From Hyphomicrobiales bacterium (GTDB lineage: Bacteria; Pseudomonadota; Alphaproteobacteria; Rhizobiales; Rhizobiaceae), in assembly GCA_900473915.1 (NCBI GenBank), contig UCNG01000011.1:210544-274543 (forward strand): a DNA stretch of 64,000 nt, given 5' to 3'. This document shows positions 46,200 through 55,508 of the stretch, piece by piece. Each line of letters begins with the position of its first letter. Positions within the stretch are counted from its first letter, which is position 1. The notes under the pieces were generated by a model that was not told where the DNA came from, ran no database searches, and saw only the letters and a program-made list of their open reading frames with translations. A program made the position numbers and the translations under genes.

Positions 46200-47438
46200 T
46201 CATCCTCCACCCTCCCGGCACATCTCCGCAGGTAGGTGGATCGTCACACTGGTGCCGCCACCTTCCCCGTTTTTCCTGATAGCGAAACTTGCAGAGATCA
46301 ACCGCGCGCGCGTGCGCATATTGTCGATCCCATGTCCCACGTCGGGACGCTGCGTGTGGCGATCCATGCCGATGCCGTTATCCGCGACTTCGACATATAG
46401 CCGACCGCCCCTGTTGCGGAACGCGACGCGCAACCGGCTTGCATGAGCATGGCGTATCGCATTGTTGATTGCCTCCTGCACGATGCGGAACAGCGAGGTC
46501 GCAACCGTTTCTTCCAGCCGATCCGCCATGCCTTCGCTGTGGTCGTCCAGCGCCCATTCGATGGTTGACCCGCTGTCGCGCACCGAACGGCCCAGATGGT
46601 TTTCCGTCGCCTGTACGAAACCGAAGAGCTGGAGAATTGAAGGCTTCGCTTCTTCAATGATTTGCCGCAGGTCGTGCATGCAATGCTGGAGCCCGCGAAA
46701 CAGCGGTTCAAGCTGCTCGCCCGAAAGGTCCGGCGCGTGGGTAAGCCGCTCGACGTGGCGCGCCAGTCGTGTCAGATCGGCCAGAGTCTGGTCGTGCAGG
46801 TCCATGCCGATGCGGTGGCGCTCGATTTCCAGCGCTTCTGTCAGTTTCAGAGCGCCGAAACGCAAGCCTTCCTCGCGCGCCCGCGCTTCCGCTTCCACGA
46901 TGGCGGAACGCTTGGCCTGTTCTGCCGCACGGATTGCGAAGAAATATGGGGTAAGCAGATCGGCAATCGACTGGGCGTTTTCCACGTCCCGCATGGTGTA
47001 GCAGGCGGGAGTGAGACTGGAACAGCTGAGCGCGCCGATAATATCGCCCTGCGCCTTCAGCGGCACATGCAGGCGCCCTTTCAGATCGTGCTCGATAATG
47101 GGACTGGAAAAAGCACCCGTAAAATGAAAGCGCGGGTCGGTGCGCGCATCGTCGGTCAAAAGATGATCGGCCTCGCCGGAAAGCACGGTTCGGATGGGGC
47201 TGCCGGAAAGCGGCGCAGGCGGATTGCGGCTCCAGTCCGTCGATATGCCGCTCTCATAGGCGATATGGAACTTTCCATCGAGCGTCTTGATGCAGACGTC
47301 CAGATGGTCATAGGGCACGATATGCGTAATCTCTGCCGCCACCGCCCGGATGATGGAATCGAAGTCGAGTTGTCCCGCCAGCAATCTGGAAATATTCAGA
47401 TAGTGGTCGAGCAACCGTTGGGGCGCGAGTTCAAGCAA
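46200..47438 (-). CDS. Sensor histidine kinase with GAF domain, HisKA_3 type
   Basis: The 412-residue product has an N-terminal GAF-like domain (about 15-170), a HisKA_3 dimerisation segment with phospho-acceptor H215 (GMDLHDQT) and a C-terminal HATPase domain (EAINNAIRHAHA, VADNGIGM, VGHGIDNMRTRA). No membrane segment or signal peptide is evident, so it probably senses a cytosolic ligand. It pairs with the regulator encoded next. Confidence 0.92.
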   Translation of the reverse strand: MLELAPQRLLDHYLNISRLLAGQLDFDSIIRAVAAEITHIVPYDHLDVCIKTLDGKFHIAYESGISTDWSRNPPAPLSGSPIRTVLSGEADHLLTDDARTDPRFHFTGAFSSPIIEHDLKGRLHVPLKAQGDIIGALSCSSLTPACYTMRDVENAQSIADLLTPYFFAIRAAEQAKRSAIVEAEARAREEGLRFGALKLTEALEIERHRIGMDLHDQTLADLTRLARHVERLTHAPDLSGEQLEPLFRGLQHCMHDLRQIIEEAKPSILQLFGFVQATENHLGRSVRDSGSTIEWALDDHSEGMADRLEETVATSLFRIVQEAINNAIRHAHASRLRVAFRNRGGRLYVEVADNGIGMDRHTQRPDVGHGIDNMRTRARLISASFAIRKNGEGGGTSVTIHLPAEMCREGGG

Positions 47439-47753
47439 GCGTCTCTCCTCCGGAACGCAAACTTCTCATAGGCTATAATAGGCTGCGACAGCCTCGGCGC
47501 GTCTTGCGGGTTTCCGCAATTTTGCTACGGGAACCCGCAAGACAGTTGCTTCAATCGGCCTTCACAGAAGGCTCCTCTTCTTTCATCCTCGCTTCACCAG
47601 AAAATTGCCCGCGATACAAGAGTGAAAAATCGCATCAGGCGCGGACTGGTGCCGTTGAGGAGCGGCGGTGCGGGAGGCTCGCGCCACAATCAATTCAGAC
47701 GATCCGAAGTGCCGGGGCGCTGCGGGTCGCATACTGGCAACTGGGAGGAAAGA
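47439..47753. other. Divergent regulatory region between the kinase and sugar-transporter operons
   Basis: About 315 bases with no gene. The main feature is the 12-bp inverted repeat at 47501-47543, described separately. The region should contain the promoters of the two-component operon on the left and of the sugar ABC operon on the right. Confidence 0.5.
47501..47543. promoter_or_regulatory. Perfect 12-bp inverted repeat, candidate regulator site
   Basis: GTCTTGCGGGTT (47501-47512) and AACCCGCAAGAC (47532-47543) are exact reverse complements separated by 19 bases. There is no T-run, so it is not a terminator. Half-site centres are about 31 bases apart, three helical turns, which suits two dimers or one looped complex. 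The NarL-type regulator encoded at 45452 is the natural candidate. Confidence 0.5.
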
Positions 47754-48770
47754 ATGAAACTCGCAAAAATCCTTTTCGCGTCCGCAGCACTTGCAGGCGT
47801 TCTGGCCGCAGGCAGCGCATTGGCTGACACATCTTCGAAGAAGATTGCATTCTCGAACAATTATGCTGGCAACTCATGGCGTCAGGCCATGCTGGAAAGC
47901 TGGGACAAGATCACAAAGGAAGCCGTGAAGGCTGGCGTTGTTGCGGCTGCTGACCCGTTCACGACGGCTGAAAACCAGGCGACCGAACAGGCCGCGCAAA
48001 TCCAGAACATGATCCTGCAAGGCTATGACGCCATTGTCATCAATGCCGCCTCGCCGACCGCGTTGAACGGAGCAATCAAGGAAGCCTGCGACGCGGGCAT
48101 TACGGTGGTTTCCTTCGACGGCATCGTGACCGAGCCTTGCGCATGGCGCATTGCGGTCGATTTCAAGGCGATGGGTGAAGGACAGATCGACTATCTTGCC
48201 AAGCGCCTCCCGGATGGCGGCAACCTGCTCGAAATTCGCGGCCTTGCCGGTGTTTCCGTCGATGACAATATTCATGCCGGCATCGAAGAAGGCGTGAAGA
48301 AGCATCCGAAATTCAAAATCGTCGGCTCCGTCAATGGCGACTGGGCCGCAGACGTCGCACAGCGTGCCGTCGCGGGCATTCTCCCAAGCCTGCCGAAAAT
48401 CGATGCGGTGGTGACGCAGGGTGGCGACGGTTACGGCGCTGCGCAGGCTTTCGCCGCCGCCAAGCGCGAAACGCCGATCATCATCATGGGCAATCGTGAG
48501 GACGAATTGCAGTGGTGGAAACAGCAGAAGGACGCCAACGGATACGAAACCATGTCGGTTTCGATTGCGCCCGGCGTATCCACGCTTGCTTTCTGGGTTG
48601 CCCAGCAGATTCTCGACGGCAAGGACGTGAAGAAGGACCTCGTGGTTCCGTTCCTCAGCGTCAGCCAGGAATCGCTCGACAAGGACCTTGCCAACACCCA
48701 GAAGGGTGGCGTCGCGAATGTCGAATATTCGCTTGAAGACGCGCAGAAGGTCATCGACGCCGCGAAATAA
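47754..48770 (+). CDS. Sugar ABC transporter substrate-binding protein, ribose type
   Basis: The 338-residue product has a signal peptide (cleavage near SALA) and the periplasmic-binding-protein type I fold (KKIAFSNNYAGNSWRQAMLE; DAIVINAASPTALNGAIKEACDAGI; VVTQGGDGYGAAQAF). ATG 47754 follows GGGAGGAAAGA. It is the first gene of an operon with an RbsA-like ATPase, two permeases and an SMP-30 lactonase. The ligand is probably a pentose, hexose or lactone-forming sugar. Confidence 0.93.
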   Translation: MKLAKILFASAALAGVLAAGSALADTSSKKIAFSNNYAGNSWRQAMLESWDKITKEAVKAGVVAAADPFTTAENQATEQAAQIQNMILQGYDAIVINAASPTALNGAIKEACDAGITVVSFDGIVTEPCAWRIAVDFKAMGEGQIDYLAKRLPDGGNLLEIRGLAGVSVDDNIHAGIEEGVKKHPKFKIVGSVNGDWAADVAQRAVAGILPSLPKIDAVVTQGGDGYGAAQAFAAAKRETPIIIMGNREDELQWWKQQKDANGYETMSVSIAPGVSTLAFWVAQQILDGKDVKKDLVVPFLSVSQESLDKDLANTQKGGVANVEYSLEDAQKVIDAAK

Positions 48771-48863
48771 GCAGCGCGTTTGCATCATCAGACGATTGGG
48801 GCGGGTTTCGTTCCCGCCCTTTTCCGTCACCTTATTCAGCATTTCCAGCAGTCAGATGAACGT

Positions 48864-50324
48864 ATGACAGAAGCAGCAGAGAAACGGGAGGTCGTCGCCG
48901 CGCGCAATATCCGCGTGCAGTTCGGTGCGGTGAAAGCACTGGATGGCGCCGAACTCGTGATCCGCGAAGGCGAGTGTGTCGGGCTTGTGGGGCACAATGG
49001 CGCGGGCAAATCCACCATCGTCAATGTCATCAATGGCGGGCTGTCGCCGCATGAAGGCAGCGTTTCCTATCACGGCGAAGCGGGGCATGGCGTGGCGATG
49101 GCGCGCAAGCATGGTGTGCGCTGCGTGTTTCAGGAACTGTCGCTGTTCCCCAACCTGACGATTGCCGAAAATGTCCGCATCATGCAGCGCAACCTCGAAG
49201 GCGCAAACTGGCGCGGCAAGGCCGTTGAACTGATTTCCAAAAAGCTCAACGAGATTTTTCCGGGCCACAAGATCGACAGCAGCGCTACCATTGACGAATT
49301 GTCGATTGCCGAGCGGCAGATGGTAGAGATCGCCATCAACTTTACCGCGCCGGGAACGGCACCGAAACTGGTCATTCTCGATGAGCCTACCTCATCGCTC
49401 GATGCAGGCATTGCCGCGCAGCTGATGGCCTATGTGCGCCGCTTCGTTGAAACCGGCGGTGCCATCATTCTTATTTCGCACATGCTGGGCGAAATTCTCT
49501 CCACCTCCGACCGCATCGTCGTGATGAAGGATGGCAAGGTCGTCGCCAATCGCGCCGCCAGCGAATTTACCAATCGCAGCCTCGTTGAAGCCATGGGCAG
49601 CGTGGAGCGCGAGAAGACGGTGCGCCGCGTCGCACAGACCGACGCGACCGGCTCACCGGTTCTGTCCTTTCCAAAACGCGCCACCGACACAAAGCCGTTT
49701 CAGGCTTTCAAGGGCGAGGTCATCGGCCTTGCAGGGCTGGCCGGACACGGGCAGACCAGAATGCTGCTCGATCTTTACTATGCGCGGCGCCCAAACTGGA
49801 TTCCCGCCCGCAATTGTGAAATCGCCTTCGTCGCGGGTGACCGCAGCCTGAACGGCACATTCCCGCTGTGGAGCATCCTGCACAATCTTACGGTCAGTTC
49901 GCTCGACGGGCTGTCGTCGCTCAAACTCGTCGACCGAAAACGGGAAGACGCGCTCGGCGGTGAATGGAAGGGCCGCATCCAGATAAGAACGCCGGATATG
50001 GGCAACCGCATCCTGTCGCTGTCGGGCGGCAACCAGCAGAAAGTGCTTTTCGCCCGCGCTCTGGCAACCAGCACGCATACGATCCTGATGGATGACCCGA
50101 TGCGTGGCGTCGATGTCGGCACCAAGCAGGAGGTCTATGAAATCCTGCGCCATGAGGCGGAAAACGGACGCACTTTCGTCTGGTATTCCACCGAAATGGA
50201 CGAAATCGAACTTTGTGACCGGGTCTATGTTTTCCGCGACGGCGCTATCGTTGCTGAACTGACCGGCGAAGACATTACGGAAAAGAACGTGCTTGCCGCA
50301 TCATTCGAGGGAGGTCACGAATAA
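48864..50324 (+). CDS. Sugar ABC transporter ATPase with two nucleotide-binding domains (RbsA-like)
   Basis: The 486-residue product has two ABC domains. The first has a full Walker A (GHNGAGKST), signature-region LSIAERQMVEIA and Walker B (LVILDEPTSSLD). The second has a degenerate Walker A (GLAGHGQT) but a good LSGGNQQKVLFARAL and LMDDPMRGVDVG, the usual RbsA/MglA asymmetry. ATG 48864 is the best start by homology; earlier in-frame starts lie in the spacer after the binding-protein gene. Confidence 0.93.
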   Translation: MTEAAEKREVVAARNIRVQFGAVKALDGAELVIREGECVGLVGHNGAGKSTIVNVINGGLSPHEGSVSYHGEAGHGVAMARKHGVRCVFQELSLFPNLTIAENVRIMQRNLEGANWRGKAVELISKKLNEIFPGHKIDSSATIDELSIAERQMVEIAINFTAPGTAPKLVILDEPTSSLDAGIAAQLMAYVRRFVETGGAIILISHMLGEILSTSDRIVVMKDGKVVANRAASEFTNRSLVEAMGSVEREKTVRRVAQTDATGSPVLSFPKRATDTKPFQAFKGEVIGLAGLAGHGQTRMLLDLYYARRPNWIPARNCEIAFVAGDRSLNGTFPLWSILHNLTVSSLDGLSSLKLVDRKREDALGGEWKGRIQIRTPDMGNRILSLSGGNQQKVLFARALATSTHTILMDDPMRGVDVGTKQEVYEILRHEAENGRTFVWYSTEMDEIELCDRVYVFRDGAIVAELTGEDITEKNVLAASFEGGHE

Positions 50325-51265
50325 TGCGCCTTTCCTCTTCCACCATCCGCCTGCTGACGCCGGTGTTCTCGCTGGTCCTGCTTCTGGCCGCCGTCTTCTA
50401 CATGCAGCCGCGGGCCATGAGCTATACCGGGCTGAACCTGCTGTTCAATCTGGCCGTTCCCATCGCGCTCGCAACCATCGCCCAGATGCTGATCATGGCC
50501 GTCAATGATCTTGATCTCTCGATGGGAACCTTCGTGAGCTTCGTGGTTTGCGTTGCCGCGACCTACCTCAACACCACCCCCGTCATCGGCGTGCTGATCC
50601 TGGTGGCAGCGATTGCCGCCTATGCCGCGCTTGGCGCGCTGATCCATCTGCGCAACCTGCCTTCCATCGTGGTCACGCTTGGCATGAGCTTTGTCTGGGG
50701 CGGGTTGGCGGTGTTCCTGCTGCCCTCGCCCGGCGGACAGGCACCGGACTGGGCGCGCTGGATCATGACCGCCAAGCCGCCATTCATGCCGATGGCCATT
50801 GTCGCCAGCATTCTGATTGCGCTCGTCACGCATTTTATCGTGATGCGGTCCACCTTCGGCGTGCTGATGCGCGGCGCGGGTGGCAACACCCGCTCCATCG
50901 AGCGCGCGGGCTGGTCTGTCACCATGATCCGCGCCGGAACCTATGCACTGGCTGCCTTTTTCGCGGTGCTGGCAGGAATTGCACTGGTCGGCCTCACCAC
51001 ATCGGCTGATGCCAATATCGCGTTACGTTATACGCTTCTGTCCATCGCAGGCGTTATTCTCGGTGGCGGCGAATTCGTCGGCGGCCGCGTCTCGCCCATC
51101 GGTGCTGTCATCGGTGCGCTCACACTGACGCTTGCCGGATCTTTCCTCTCCTTCATGCGTATTTCCCCTGACTGGCAGATTGGCGCGCAGGGCGGCATCC
51201 TCATTGTGGTGCTGGCATTGCGCCTCTTCCTCAACCGCCTCGAAAAGAGGGAGAAAAAGCAATGA
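50324..51265 (+). CDS. Sugar ABC transporter permease, RbsC type
   Basis: The 313-residue membrane protein has eight to ten hydrophobic segments and the BPD_transp_2 pattern (AVNDLDLSMGTFVSF; AGVILGGGEFVGGRVSPIGAVIGA). It starts at the ATPase stop and overlaps the next permease gene by four bases. Confidence 0.93.
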   Translation: MRLSSSTIRLLTPVFSLVLLLAAVFYMQPRAMSYTGLNLLFNLAVPIALATIAQMLIMAVNDLDLSMGTFVSFVVCVAATYLNTTPVIGVLILVAAIAAYAALGALIHLRNLPSIVVTLGMSFVWGGLAVFLLPSPGGQAPDWARWIMTAKPPFMPMAIVASILIALVTHFIVMRSTFGVLMRGAGGNTRSIERAGWSVTMIRAGTYALAAFFAVLAGIALVGLTTSADANIALRYTLLSIAGVILGGGEFVGGRVSPIGAVIGALTLTLAGSFLSFMRISPDWQIGAQGGILIVVLALRLFLNRLEKREKKQ

Positions 51266-52209
51266 ACGGCCTCGCCATTCTCACCAGACGCCCGTGGATA
51301 TGGTCGTTTATAGCGACCGTCGCCGTGTGGGTCATTACAATCCTCTTCACCGGAGGTGCAGGCGCGCACGGGCTTTCCCATGCAGCCTTCACCTTTGCAT
51401 CCTTCTCGGTGATCGTCGGGCTGGGGCAGATGTTCGTCATCACGCTCGGCCCCGGCAATATCGATCTGTCGGTACCTGCCAACATGACGCTCGCCGCAAC
51501 GCTGGCACTGAAACTGATGGACACGCAGGACGGCATGATCCTCGCCGGGCTTGCCGTCGCGCTGCTGATCGGGCTTGCCATCGGCATTTGCAATTATGCG
51601 CTGATCAAGCTTCTGCGCATCCCTCCTATCATCGCCACCTTGTCGATGAGCTTCCTGATCCAGTCCACAGCCATCTGGAGCAATCGCGGCTTGCGCGTAA
51701 AACCGCCTGAGAGCCTGGCGCAGTTCACGACTGCATCGACGCTCGGCATTCCCAATGTCGCCATCGTGGCCCTGATCCTGTCGGTCATTGGCTGGGTGCT
51801 TTTGAAAAAGAGCATTTATGGCCGCTGGATTTCGGCAATCGGCCAGAACCCGTTCGCGGCGCGCATGGCAGGCGTACCCGTCGACGGCACACGCTTCGTC
51901 ACTTATCTGCTTTGCGCGGCGCTGGCTTCGCTTTGCGGCTTCCTGCTCGCCTGTTTCTCGGGCGGCGCGGCGCTGAACATGGGCGCAGAATATCTGTTGA
52001 TGTCGATCGCTGTCGTCATCATCGGCGGCACGGCGGTTGCTGGCGGCGATTCCAATATCCCCGGCATATGGGGAGCCGCCCTGTTCATGTTCCTCATCGT
52101 CTCGATGCTCAACACTTATGGTTTCGGTGCCGGTGTCCGCCTTGTCCTGACCGGGCTCACCATTATTGCGGTGATCATCCTCGCCAGTGGCCGTCGGGCT
52201 GAACGATAG
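51262..52209 (+). CDS. Sugar ABC transporter permease, RbsC type, second subunit
   Basis: The 315-residue membrane protein has the same family pattern (TLGPGNIDLSVPANMTLAA; SIAVVIIGGTAVAGGDSNIPG). Two different RbsC-type permeases imply a heterodimer, unlike the single RbsC of the ribose system. Confidence 0.93.
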   Translation: MNGLAILTRRPWIWSFIATVAVWVITILFTGGAGAHGLSHAAFTFASFSVIVGLGQMFVITLGPGNIDLSVPANMTLAATLALKLMDTQDGMILAGLAVALLIGLAIGICNYALIKLLRIPPIIATLSMSFLIQSTAIWSNRGLRVKPPESLAQFTTASTLGIPNVAIVALILSVIGWVLLKKSIYGRWISAIGQNPFAARMAGVPVDGTRFVTYLLCAALASLCGFLLACFSGGAALNMGAEYLLMSIAVVIIGGTAVAGGDSNIPGIWGAALFMFLIVSMLNTYGFGAGVRLVLTGLTIIAVIILASGRRAER

Positions 52210-52228
52210 TTTTCCGGAGTAAATTTCC

Positions 52229-53149
52229 TTGTCACAGACCGTTTCGATTTACGAAATCCACGACGAACGCTTCAAGCAGATGATCGTGCCGAGCGCCGAT
52301 CTGGATGAACTCTATACCGGTTGCCGCTGGGCCGAGGGCCCCGTATGGTTCGGTGACCAGAACTGCCTTTTGTGGAGCGACATTCCGAACCAGCGCATTC
52401 TGCGCTGGGTGCCTGAAGGGGGCGTGTCCGTCTTTCGCCAGCCCTCCAATTTCTCAAACGGCAATACCCGCGACCGCGAAGGACGCCTCGTTACCTGCGA
52501 GCATGCCGGTCGCCGCGTCACCCGCACGGAACCGGACGGCAGCATCACCATGCTGGCCGACAGTTACCGCGGCAAGAAGCTGAATGCACCCAATGATGTG
52601 ATTGTGCGTTCAGACGGAACGGTCTGGTTCACCGATCCGACCTACGGCATTATGGCCGATTATGAAGGCTACAAGGCCGACCCGGAACAGCCCACGCGCA
52701 ATGTCTATCGCCTTGACCCGAAAACCGGCGAACTCGATGCAATCATCACCGATTTCCACCAGCCGAACGGCCTCGCCTTTTCCCCGGACGAAACCAGGCT
52801 CTATGTTGCCGACAGCGCCTATAGCCACGACGAGAACGCGCCACGCCATATCCGCGTCTTCGACGTTGCGGATGGCGGCAAGCGCGTTACCGGCGGCGCG
52901 GTATTCTGCACCATCGATAATGGCTTGCCGGACGGATTCCGTTTCGATACGGGCGGCAACCTGTGGACCAGCGCTGGCGATGGCGTGCACTGCTTCTCCC
53001 CGGACGGCACGCTCCTCGGCAAGATCAGGACGCCGCAGACAGTCGCCAACGTAACTTTCGGGGGGCCGCGCCGTAACCGGCTTTTCATCGCCGCGACGAA
53101 GTCGCTTTACGCGGTCTATCTCACCGTCACCGGCGCCCAATATCCCTGA
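52229..53149 (+). CDS. SMP-30/gluconolactonase-family lactonase
   Basis: The 306-residue product has the six-bladed propeller motifs of SMP-30 lactonases: WAEGPVWFGD (metal glutamate), NGNTRDREGRLVTCEH, APNDVIVRSDG, QPNGLAFSPDE and LYVADSA (metal asparagine and aspartate). Such enzymes open aldonolactones formed by sugar dehydrogenases. It starts at TTG 52229 with GGAG upstream and closes the sugar transporter operon, suggesting an oxidative non-phosphorylating route whose dehydrogenase lies elsewhere. Confidence 0.9.
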   Translation: MSQTVSIYEIHDERFKQMIVPSADLDELYTGCRWAEGPVWFGDQNCLLWSDIPNQRILRWVPEGGVSVFRQPSNFSNGNTRDREGRLVTCEHAGRRVTRTEPDGSITMLADSYRGKKLNAPNDVIVRSDGTVWFTDPTYGIMADYEGYKADPEQPTRNVYRLDPKTGELDAIITDFHQPNGLAFSPDETRLYVADSAYSHDENAPRHIRVFDVADGGKRVTGGAVFCTIDNGLPDGFRFDTGGNLWTSAGDGVHCFSPDGTLLGKIRTPQTVANVTFGGPRRNRLFIAATKSLYAVYLTVTGAQYP

Positions 53150-53157
53150 TAAAATAA

Positions 53158-53192
53158 CGGCGGCTTTTCCAAACGAAAAGCCGCCGCTCTTT
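53158..53192 (+). terminator. Terminator of the sugar ABC/SMP-30 operon
   Basis: CGGCGGCTTTTC (53158-53169) and GAAAAGCCGCCG (53175-53186) form a perfect 12-bp stem, followed by CTCTTTAT. Confidence 0.85.
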
Positions 53193-53661
53193 ATAAATAG
53201 AGTAATTTATTGAATAAAATGCATTCGCCGCATGCCCTGTTAATGTGAACATGCCAATAATGTTTCTTTATTCAAAACGGATCTTTCCGGCGTAAAACCG
53301 AAACGACCCGCATATCAGGACCGTGAATGACGGAACAAATCAAAGCATGATCTCTTCTGTCCTTCTGCCATGCATCTTGTAGGCAGGCCGAGGCTTTGCA
53401 TACGAGTACATTTCCTGATGCGCTGAGGCCTTATACCCCGATCGTCAACGGAATGGAAACAGATCGTCAATAAAACAGGTCAAATTACTGTGATTAAACT
53501 GAATAAAAAGTGCAACTTATCATGATGTTAGCTATATTTTAGGTATAACTACATTAGTTAATTCTGTTTTATAATCCTATTTGTTACCATATTTATTAGA
53601 ACGTCCGCATGAAGCACAATAGCGGCCAGCGGCGACCGCGATGCGGTCGCCCCAGCCCCGA
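53193..53661. other. AT-rich intergenic region without a recognised gene
   Basis: About 470 bases between convergent operons. It is clearly AT-richer than the flanks. GATCGTCAA is repeated near 53440 and 53463. I find no good open reading frame with a ribosome-binding site and no RNA gene I recognise. Confidence 0.5.
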
Positions 53662-54456
53662 TCAAGCTGAATATCGGAGTTTCGGAGAACACCGGTTCGG
53701 CGCCCGATAACGAATGTGGCAACCATCGATGCCATGATACTCGATATCAACTTCGACACCGAAAACTTCCGCGATCCGCCCTTCTTGCAGCACCTCTCGC
53801 GGCGTGCCCAACGCGACGAGATTTCCCTTATCCATCACCGCGATCCGGTCGCAAAACATCGCGGCGTGGTTCAGGTCATGCAAGGCAGCCACGACTGTCA
53901 GCTTCTGACGGCGAACCAGATCGAGCAGCCCGATCTGGTGCCCGATATCGAGATGATTGGTCGGCTCATCCAGAAGCAAAATCTGCGGCTCCTGCGCCAA
54001 AGCGCGAGCGATATGCAGACGCTGCCGCTCGCCGCCCGAGAGCGTGTGCCAGTAGCGGCCCGCCAGATGAGCCATATCGACATTGACCAGTGCCCGGTCA
54101 ACGATTGCATCATCCTCCGCCGACCACGGCGATAGCGCCCCGAGATAAGGCGTCCGCCCCAGTTCGACGGCCTGACGCGCCGTAATACGGTCTGTCGTAC
54201 CCGCCTGCTGCTCGACCAGCGCCAGTTGCCGTGCAATCTCGCGGCGGCTGAAACTGCTGATCGGCGTGCCGCAGAGGTTCACCTCGCCGACGCGACACCG
54301 GCGCACGCCGGATAACAGCGACAGAAAACTGGTCTTTCCCGAACCGTTCGGCCCGATGATGCCAAGAAACTCCCCTTCCGCCACATCCAGTGAAACATTG
54401 CGTAAAATCTCGACATTGCCTGCCGACCAGCCGACATTGTGGGCCGAGAGGATCAT
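53662..54456 (-). CDS. ABC transporter ATPase, FecE/BtuD type
   Basis: The 264-residue product has Walker A (GPNGSGKTS), signature LSGGERQRLHIARAL and Walker B (ILLLDEPTNHLD). It belongs to the ATPases of iron-siderophore and cobalamin importers. ATG 54456 overlaps the permease stop. A longer frame reaching 55254 is an out-of-frame artefact through the permease gene. It is the third gene behind a cobalamin riboswitch, which favours a cobinamide or B12 substrate. Confidence 0.92.
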   Translation of the reverse strand: MILSAHNVGWSAGNVEILRNVSLDVAEGEFLGIIGPNGSGKTSFLSLLSGVRRCRVGEVNLCGTPISSFSRREIARQLALVEQQAGTTDRITARQAVELGRTPYLGALSPWSAEDDAIVDRALVNVDMAHLAGRYWHTLSGGERQRLHIARALAQEPQILLLDEPTNHLDIGHQIGLLDLVRRQKLTVVAALHDLNHAAMFCDRIAVMDKGNLVALGTPREVLQEGRIAEVFGVEVDIEYHGIDGCHIRYRAPNRCSPKLRYSA

Positions 54457-55508
54457 GACGCAGCCCTCCTTTGTCCGAGCAACAGGGCGAAGGCGGGCGC
54501 ACCGAACAGGGCCGTGATGACGCCGATTGGGAGAACCTGCCCCGGAATAATGACGCGCGACAGGATGTCGGCGACGATCATGAAGATTGCCCCGATGAGT
54601 GCCGCCGCAGGCAGCAGCCTGCCATGCCGAACCCCAACCACCATGCGCGCTGCATGGGGTATGACAAGGCCGATAAAGCCGACAGAACCGACGATGGAAA
54701 CCATCACCGCCGTCATCATGGCGCTGACACCGATCAGCGCGGCATAGACGCGCCGTACCGGTATGCCGAGCGAAGCGGCGGATTCCGTTCCGAAGGTAAA
54801 TGCATCGAGCGCACGCGCATGCCACAGGCAGATGACAAGGCCGATCAGGCAGGCAGGCAGGGCAAGTGTGACGTCCGGCCAGCGCACCCCGGAAAGGTTG
54901 CCCAAAAGCCAGAACATGATGCCGCGTGCCTGTTCGGCATTTGCAGCCTTGGTGACAATGAACGAGGTCAGCGCATTGAAAAGCTGCGAACCGGCAATCC
55001 CGGCGAGAATGATTGCGCTGCTGCCGCGTCCGGCCCGCAGCGCCAGCAGGGACACGAGGCCGAAAGCAACAATCGCCCCGATAAACGCACCCAGCGACAG
55101 CGTCAGCACGCCAGCTCCGACGCCAAGAATGGCAACGCTGACCGCCCCGGTCGAAGCGCCGGCCGAAATGCCCAGAATATAAGGATCGGCAAGCGAATTT
55201 CGGAGCAGCGACTGCAAGATGACGCCGGATATTGCGAGCGACGCGCCGCAACATGCAGCGATGACTGCACGGCTGAGGCGATAGCTCCAGACAATCCCTT
55301 CATCGATAGGCTCAAGCGCATATCCGGCGTTCCACAGCCGATTGGCCACGGTTTTCGCAACCACATCGAGCGGTATCGCCGTTTCGCCTATCGCGGCACC
55401 GAGCCAAAGGGCAAAAAGCAGGAGGACAAGAGAAAAGGCCAGAAAGAGTACGCCGGAGCGTGCCCTCCCCTTTTGCTTGAAGCCCGCTGTCGCGGCCCGC
55501 GCCGTCAC
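54453..55508 (-). CDS. ABC transporter permease, FecCD/BtuC type
   Basis: The 351-residue membrane protein has about ten hydrophobic segments and FecCD motifs (GLVIPHAARMVVGVRHGRLLP; ISAGASTGAVSVAILG). It begins with GTG at 55508, overlapping the binding-protein stop, and itself overlaps the ATPase start, so all three genes are coupled. Confidence 0.92.
   Translation of the reverse strand: MTARAATAGFKQKGRARSGVLFLAFSLVLLLFALWLGAAIGETAIPLDVVAKTVANRLWNAGYALEPIDEGIVWSYRLSRAVIAACCGASLAISGVILQSLLRNSLADPYILGISAGASTGAVSVAILGVGAGVLTLSLGAFIGAIVAFGLVSLLALRAGRGSSAIILAGIAGSQLFNALTSFIVTKAANAEQARGIMFWLLGNLSGVRWPDVTLALPACLIGLVICLWHARALDAFTFGTESAASLGIPVRRVYAALIGVSAMMTAVMVSIVGSVGFIGLVIPHAARMVVGVRHGRLLPAAALIGAIFMIVADILSRVIIPGQVLPIGVITALFGAPAFALLLGQRRAAS

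Noticed and set aside
53662-55254. A 530-codon minus-strand frame that seems to be a single large protein ending in an ABC ATPase
   Set aside because: Its first 265 codons run out of frame through the FecCD permease gene and resemble nothing. The ATPase start at 54456 overlaps the permease stop in the usual ATGA manner.
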